A stretch of 64,000 nucleotides of DNA from Agelaius tricolor (lineage: Eukaryota > Chordata > Aves > Passeriformes > Icteridae): positions 22,707,001-22,771,000 of the forward strand of contig JALJCS010000010.1 of NCBI GenBank assembly GCA_023055355.1. Reading direction: 5' to 3'. Positions 63,171 through 64,000 of this stretch are shown here, piece by piece. The position numbers were made by a program, and so were the translations under genes. Below the pieces are notes generated by a model. That model did no database searches and had not been told where the DNA came from. It was given only the letters and a program-made list of their open reading frames with translations. Within the stretch, counting starts at the first letter, position 1; every line of letters starts with the position of its first letter.

Positions 63171-64000
63171 CCTCAGGCAGATAAAACAAATAAGCTACTA
63201 GCTAGATTATCCAGTATCATGCCCTCGTTTTTTACTCCTGCTTTATTCTTACCTAATTCTTGCTGCTCAGTAAGACAAGAGGGGTGAGAGCAATGCATTT
63301 AAAAGCTGACATATTTCAGCTGGAGCTTCAGACCTGTCCAACTCAAGATGGAATTTAACATGGATGTCTGACCAAACGGGGTCTTTGGTTGCTAGAGTTT
63401 TCAAGGTGACCTCTGCTCTCTAATGTGAGGAGTCTCAGCTGGTCAACCTCCTTCAAAAATTTGCAAGGAAAAAGAGAACTGGCTGCAACAATTTTGACCC
63501 CATTGTCTGGGTCCATGAGGGCCACATTTCTGATGGAGGGACATGCCCAAATGAGCAACTTCAGACACTTAGACCTTAGGGCAGGTCTCATAATGGATTC
63601 AAACTCTGGCTTTGGGCTACATGCTTCCCAGCTGGCTGCTTTTATTTCTCATAAAGAATGCTGTGGGCACAAGAGCCCTGCATCTGTTGTGGCTTTGTGA
63701 AGAAAGACACTTAAAAATACATAAAATTTATCCAGAATACTGAGAAAATGCTTAAAGCAGTAGCTCAGTAATGCATTTGGTAGATCAGTCACAGACAAAA
63801 TCAGACACTGGCCATCTATATTCTTTGAAGGAAACAAGAAACTTATGAGCACTGCTGTTTGTTGCAATTTAAAGAAACGTGCATAATTAAATGAAAAGAA
63901 AAGAAAATAGTCTTCTGGCTGAAAAGCATGCTTTCAAGACAAAAAGATATGACACATATATACTGACATCACCAAATTAATTTTGAGTTTTGAAATACTA
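63171..64000. other. Non-coding DNA at the right edge
   Basis: Overlapping frames of 72-91 codons at 63355-63867 on both strands show no domain. A gene continuing beyond the window cannot be excluded. Confidence 0.35.

Overview
The window reads as non-coding nuclear DNA from a bird. The evidence is several degraded CR1 LINE 3' ends and one nearly full-length solo LTR of a family I recognise from avian genomes, in AT-rich DNA full of short microsatellites and T/G- or A/C-rich simple tracts. There are no operons, no closely packed reading frames and no tRNA or rRNA genes. The LTR family is widespread in birds; a songbird or other neoavian host is plausible, but the species cannot be read from this sequence.

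I find no protein-coding gene that I can support. The longest ATG-initiated frame is about 220 codons (15506-16168), and it exists because a tandem repeat lacks stop codons. The other frames are mostly 60-150 codons, which is expected by chance, and none shows a domain I recognise. The window is therefore best read as intergenic DNA or the inside of a very large intron. The one frame that deserves a check is on the minus strand at 443-799, where an open frame, a possible splice acceptor and a downstream AATAAA could form a terminal exon; this is weak.

Layout: 1-2500 holds a G-quadruplex motif and a small CpG-rich hairpin patch. 2500-14570 is AT-rich DNA with T/G tracts and a perfect 19-bp duplication. 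14573-14840 is a CR1 fragment. 15400-15990 is a GC-richer island with two minisatellites (13-bp and 25-bp units). 16000-25250 is AT-rich with no clear element. 25270-27650 holds two probable ancient CR1-like remnants. 29309-29445 is an A/C simple repeat. 32560-33060 is a complex AT-rich block that looks like a conserved non-coding element. 35951-36528 is the solo LTR with a perfect 5-bp target duplication. 36810-37420 is another pair of enhancer-like blocks. 46557-46618 is a 34-bp-period duplication. 49519-49586 and 57608-57705 are plus-strand CR1 remnants. 58438-62016 holds TA/TG and GATA microsatellites. 63015-63170 is a minus-strand CR1 3' end.

No gene network or new biological system is visible. 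The best-supported item is the solo LTR. The conserved-element candidates are inferences from sequence texture and need alignment.
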